A stretch of DNA of 13,480 nucleotides from Planctomycetota bacterium (GTDB lineage Bacteria; Planctomycetota; UBA11346). Within the stretch, counting starts at the first letter, position 1; the number at the start of each line of letters is the position of its first letter. The DNA lies in assembly GCA_013816415.1 (NCBI GenBank), contig JACDEN010000026.1, positions 1 through 13,480 on the forward strand, given 5' to 3'. Made by a program: the position numbers and the translations under genes. The notes under the pieces were generated by a model that saw only the letters and a program-made list of their open reading frames with translations, was not told the DNA's origin and made no database searches. Positions 12,548 to 13,480 of the stretch are shown in pieces.

Positions 12548-13480
12548 TGGGCGTCGGTGGCGGGGTGAGGAAGGACAGCGGTCCGCTCGTCGACTGGGCG
12601 CGCGTGGCGCGGCTCGTCCTGACCTCGCGCTGCCTGGACGACATCGAGGAGCGCGAGCTGCTGCCCAAGGGGCTGATGTTCTACCAGTTCTCGGCGCGCG
12701 GCCACGACCTCAGCCAAGTGCTGCTCGGCTCGCTGCTCGAGAACGCACGCGACGGCGCCGCCGGCTATTACCGTTCGCGCCCGTTGCTGCTGACGCTCGG
12801 CTTCGGCGTCGAGGACGCGCTCGCCTCGGCGATGGCGAAGGCGGGCGGCTACAGCGACGGACGCGACATCGGCGCGGTGAGCAACCTGCCCTCGCGCGGC
12901 CAGGCGACCTTCCTGCCCATGGCCGGCGATGTCGGCTCGCAATTCACGCCCGCGGTCGGCTGGGCGCGCGCCATCGACTACCGTGGGCGCGTGCTCGGCG
13001 ATGCGAGCTGGTCGCACGCGATCGCGGTGGCGCTCGGGGGCGACGGCTCGGTGGCGACCAACGGCTTCTGGGCCGCGCTCAACACCGTGACCACGCTCTC
13101 GCTGCCCTACCTGTTCGTGATCGAGGACAACGGCTACTCGCTGTCGGTGCCGGCGACCAAGCAGACCCCGGGCGGCAACATCGCGCGCAATCTCGCCTCC
13201 TTCACCGGCTTGCACATCGTCGAAGGCGACGGCACCGATCCGGCGGATGCGGCGGCGAAGCTGCGCGCGGCGGTGATGCACGTGCGCGAACGGCGCGCGC
13301 CGGCGCTCATCCGCCTCACCGTGCCGCGGCTGTGCGGCCATTCCGGCCAGGACACCCAGGCCTACAAGACGCCGGAGTTCGTCGAACAGGAGCGCGCACG
13401 CGATCCGCTCGCGAAGCTGCGCCGCCACCTGGTGCCAGCGATGATGCCGGAGGCGAAATGGGAGGCGCTCGAGCGCGAGG
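12548..13480 (+). CDS. Thiamine-diphosphate-dependent 2-oxo-acid dehydrogenase E1, alpha part (3' end outside window)
   Basis: The first 311 residues of an E1 component that decarboxylates a 2-oxo acid, most likely a branched-chain one or pyruvate. The thiamine-diphosphate motif is intact: GGDGS at 164-168 through N195 in IEDNGYSLSVP. It is preceded by FYQFSARGHD (45-54) and YYRSRP (74-79), typical of the branched-chain-type alpha subunit. L-C-G-H-S-G-Q-D (262-269) matches the phosphorylation-loop H-S-x-x-D. The version with L-P-K-G-x-x-x-Y-Q-F-S-A-R-G-H-D is, as I recall, often part of a fused alpha-beta E1 of about 700 residues, so the beta half may follow outside the window. ATG at 12548 has GGGAG six nt upstream. 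Codons end almost always in G or C, like the deacetylase at the other end and unlike the genes between. Confidence 0.88.

Noticed and set aside
12496..13428. 310-codon minus-strand frame antisense to the E1 gene
   Set aside because: It is a shadow of a gene with an intact thiamine-diphosphate motif.

Overview
This is a GC-rich bacterial window with two very high-GC ends and a mixed centre. In the flanking genes (a polysaccharide deacetylase at the left and a partial 2-oxo-acid dehydrogenase E1 at the right) almost every codon ends in G or C. The genes between about 2.8 and 12.4 kb use noticeably more A/T-ending codons and are separated by stretches with gene debris. The phylum cannot be fixed from this sequence alone. 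The E1 type and the DUF1573/MauE-like/rhodanese set fit environmental groups such as Gemmatimonadota, Acidobacteriota, Planctomycetota or some Xanthomonadales; this is inference. No rRNA, tRNA, CRISPR array, transposase or integrase was recognised.

Layout. 69-1460 (+) is a NodB-fold polysaccharide deacetylase with a C-terminal segment resembling pseudomurein-binding repeats. 1461-1872 has no intact gene but holds a minus-strand reading frame broken by a stop. 1873-2751 (+) is an EamA/DMT permease. 2860-3414 (-) is an HNH endonuclease with an extra zinc knuckle. 3415-3799 contains only small doubtful ORFs. 3800-4348 (+) is a DHFR/RibD-C-like protein whose expected ATG reads ATT.

11312 down to 4442 (-) is a tightly packed seven-gene unit. 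In order of transcription it encodes: a short O-antigen-ligase (Wzy/WaaL-fold) membrane protein with a soluble C-terminal domain; a secreted nine-cysteine protein; a membrane-anchored TPR-like protein; an exported DUF1573-like protein; a large alpha/beta-hydrolase-like protein with signal anchor; a membrane-anchored rhodanese; and a MauE/DoxX-like redox membrane protein. Junctions are 4-26 nt overlaps or gaps of at most 19 nt, so the genes are very probably co-transcribed and translationally coupled. All seven products are predicted to be membrane or exported proteins, and several are cysteine-rich. My working hypothesis is an uncharacterised cell-envelope pathway that glycosylates, ligates or matures the secreted cysteine-rich protein, with the last two genes supplying thiol/disulfide chemistry.

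11313-11954 separates this operon from a divergent VOC/glyoxalase-family gene (11955-12365, +). It carries a 20-bp imperfect palindrome, a strong hairpin and a candidate 30-residue membrane peptide. The last gene (12548 to the window end, +) is a thiamine-diphosphate-dependent E1 preceded by a possible promoter and a 7-bp hairpin.
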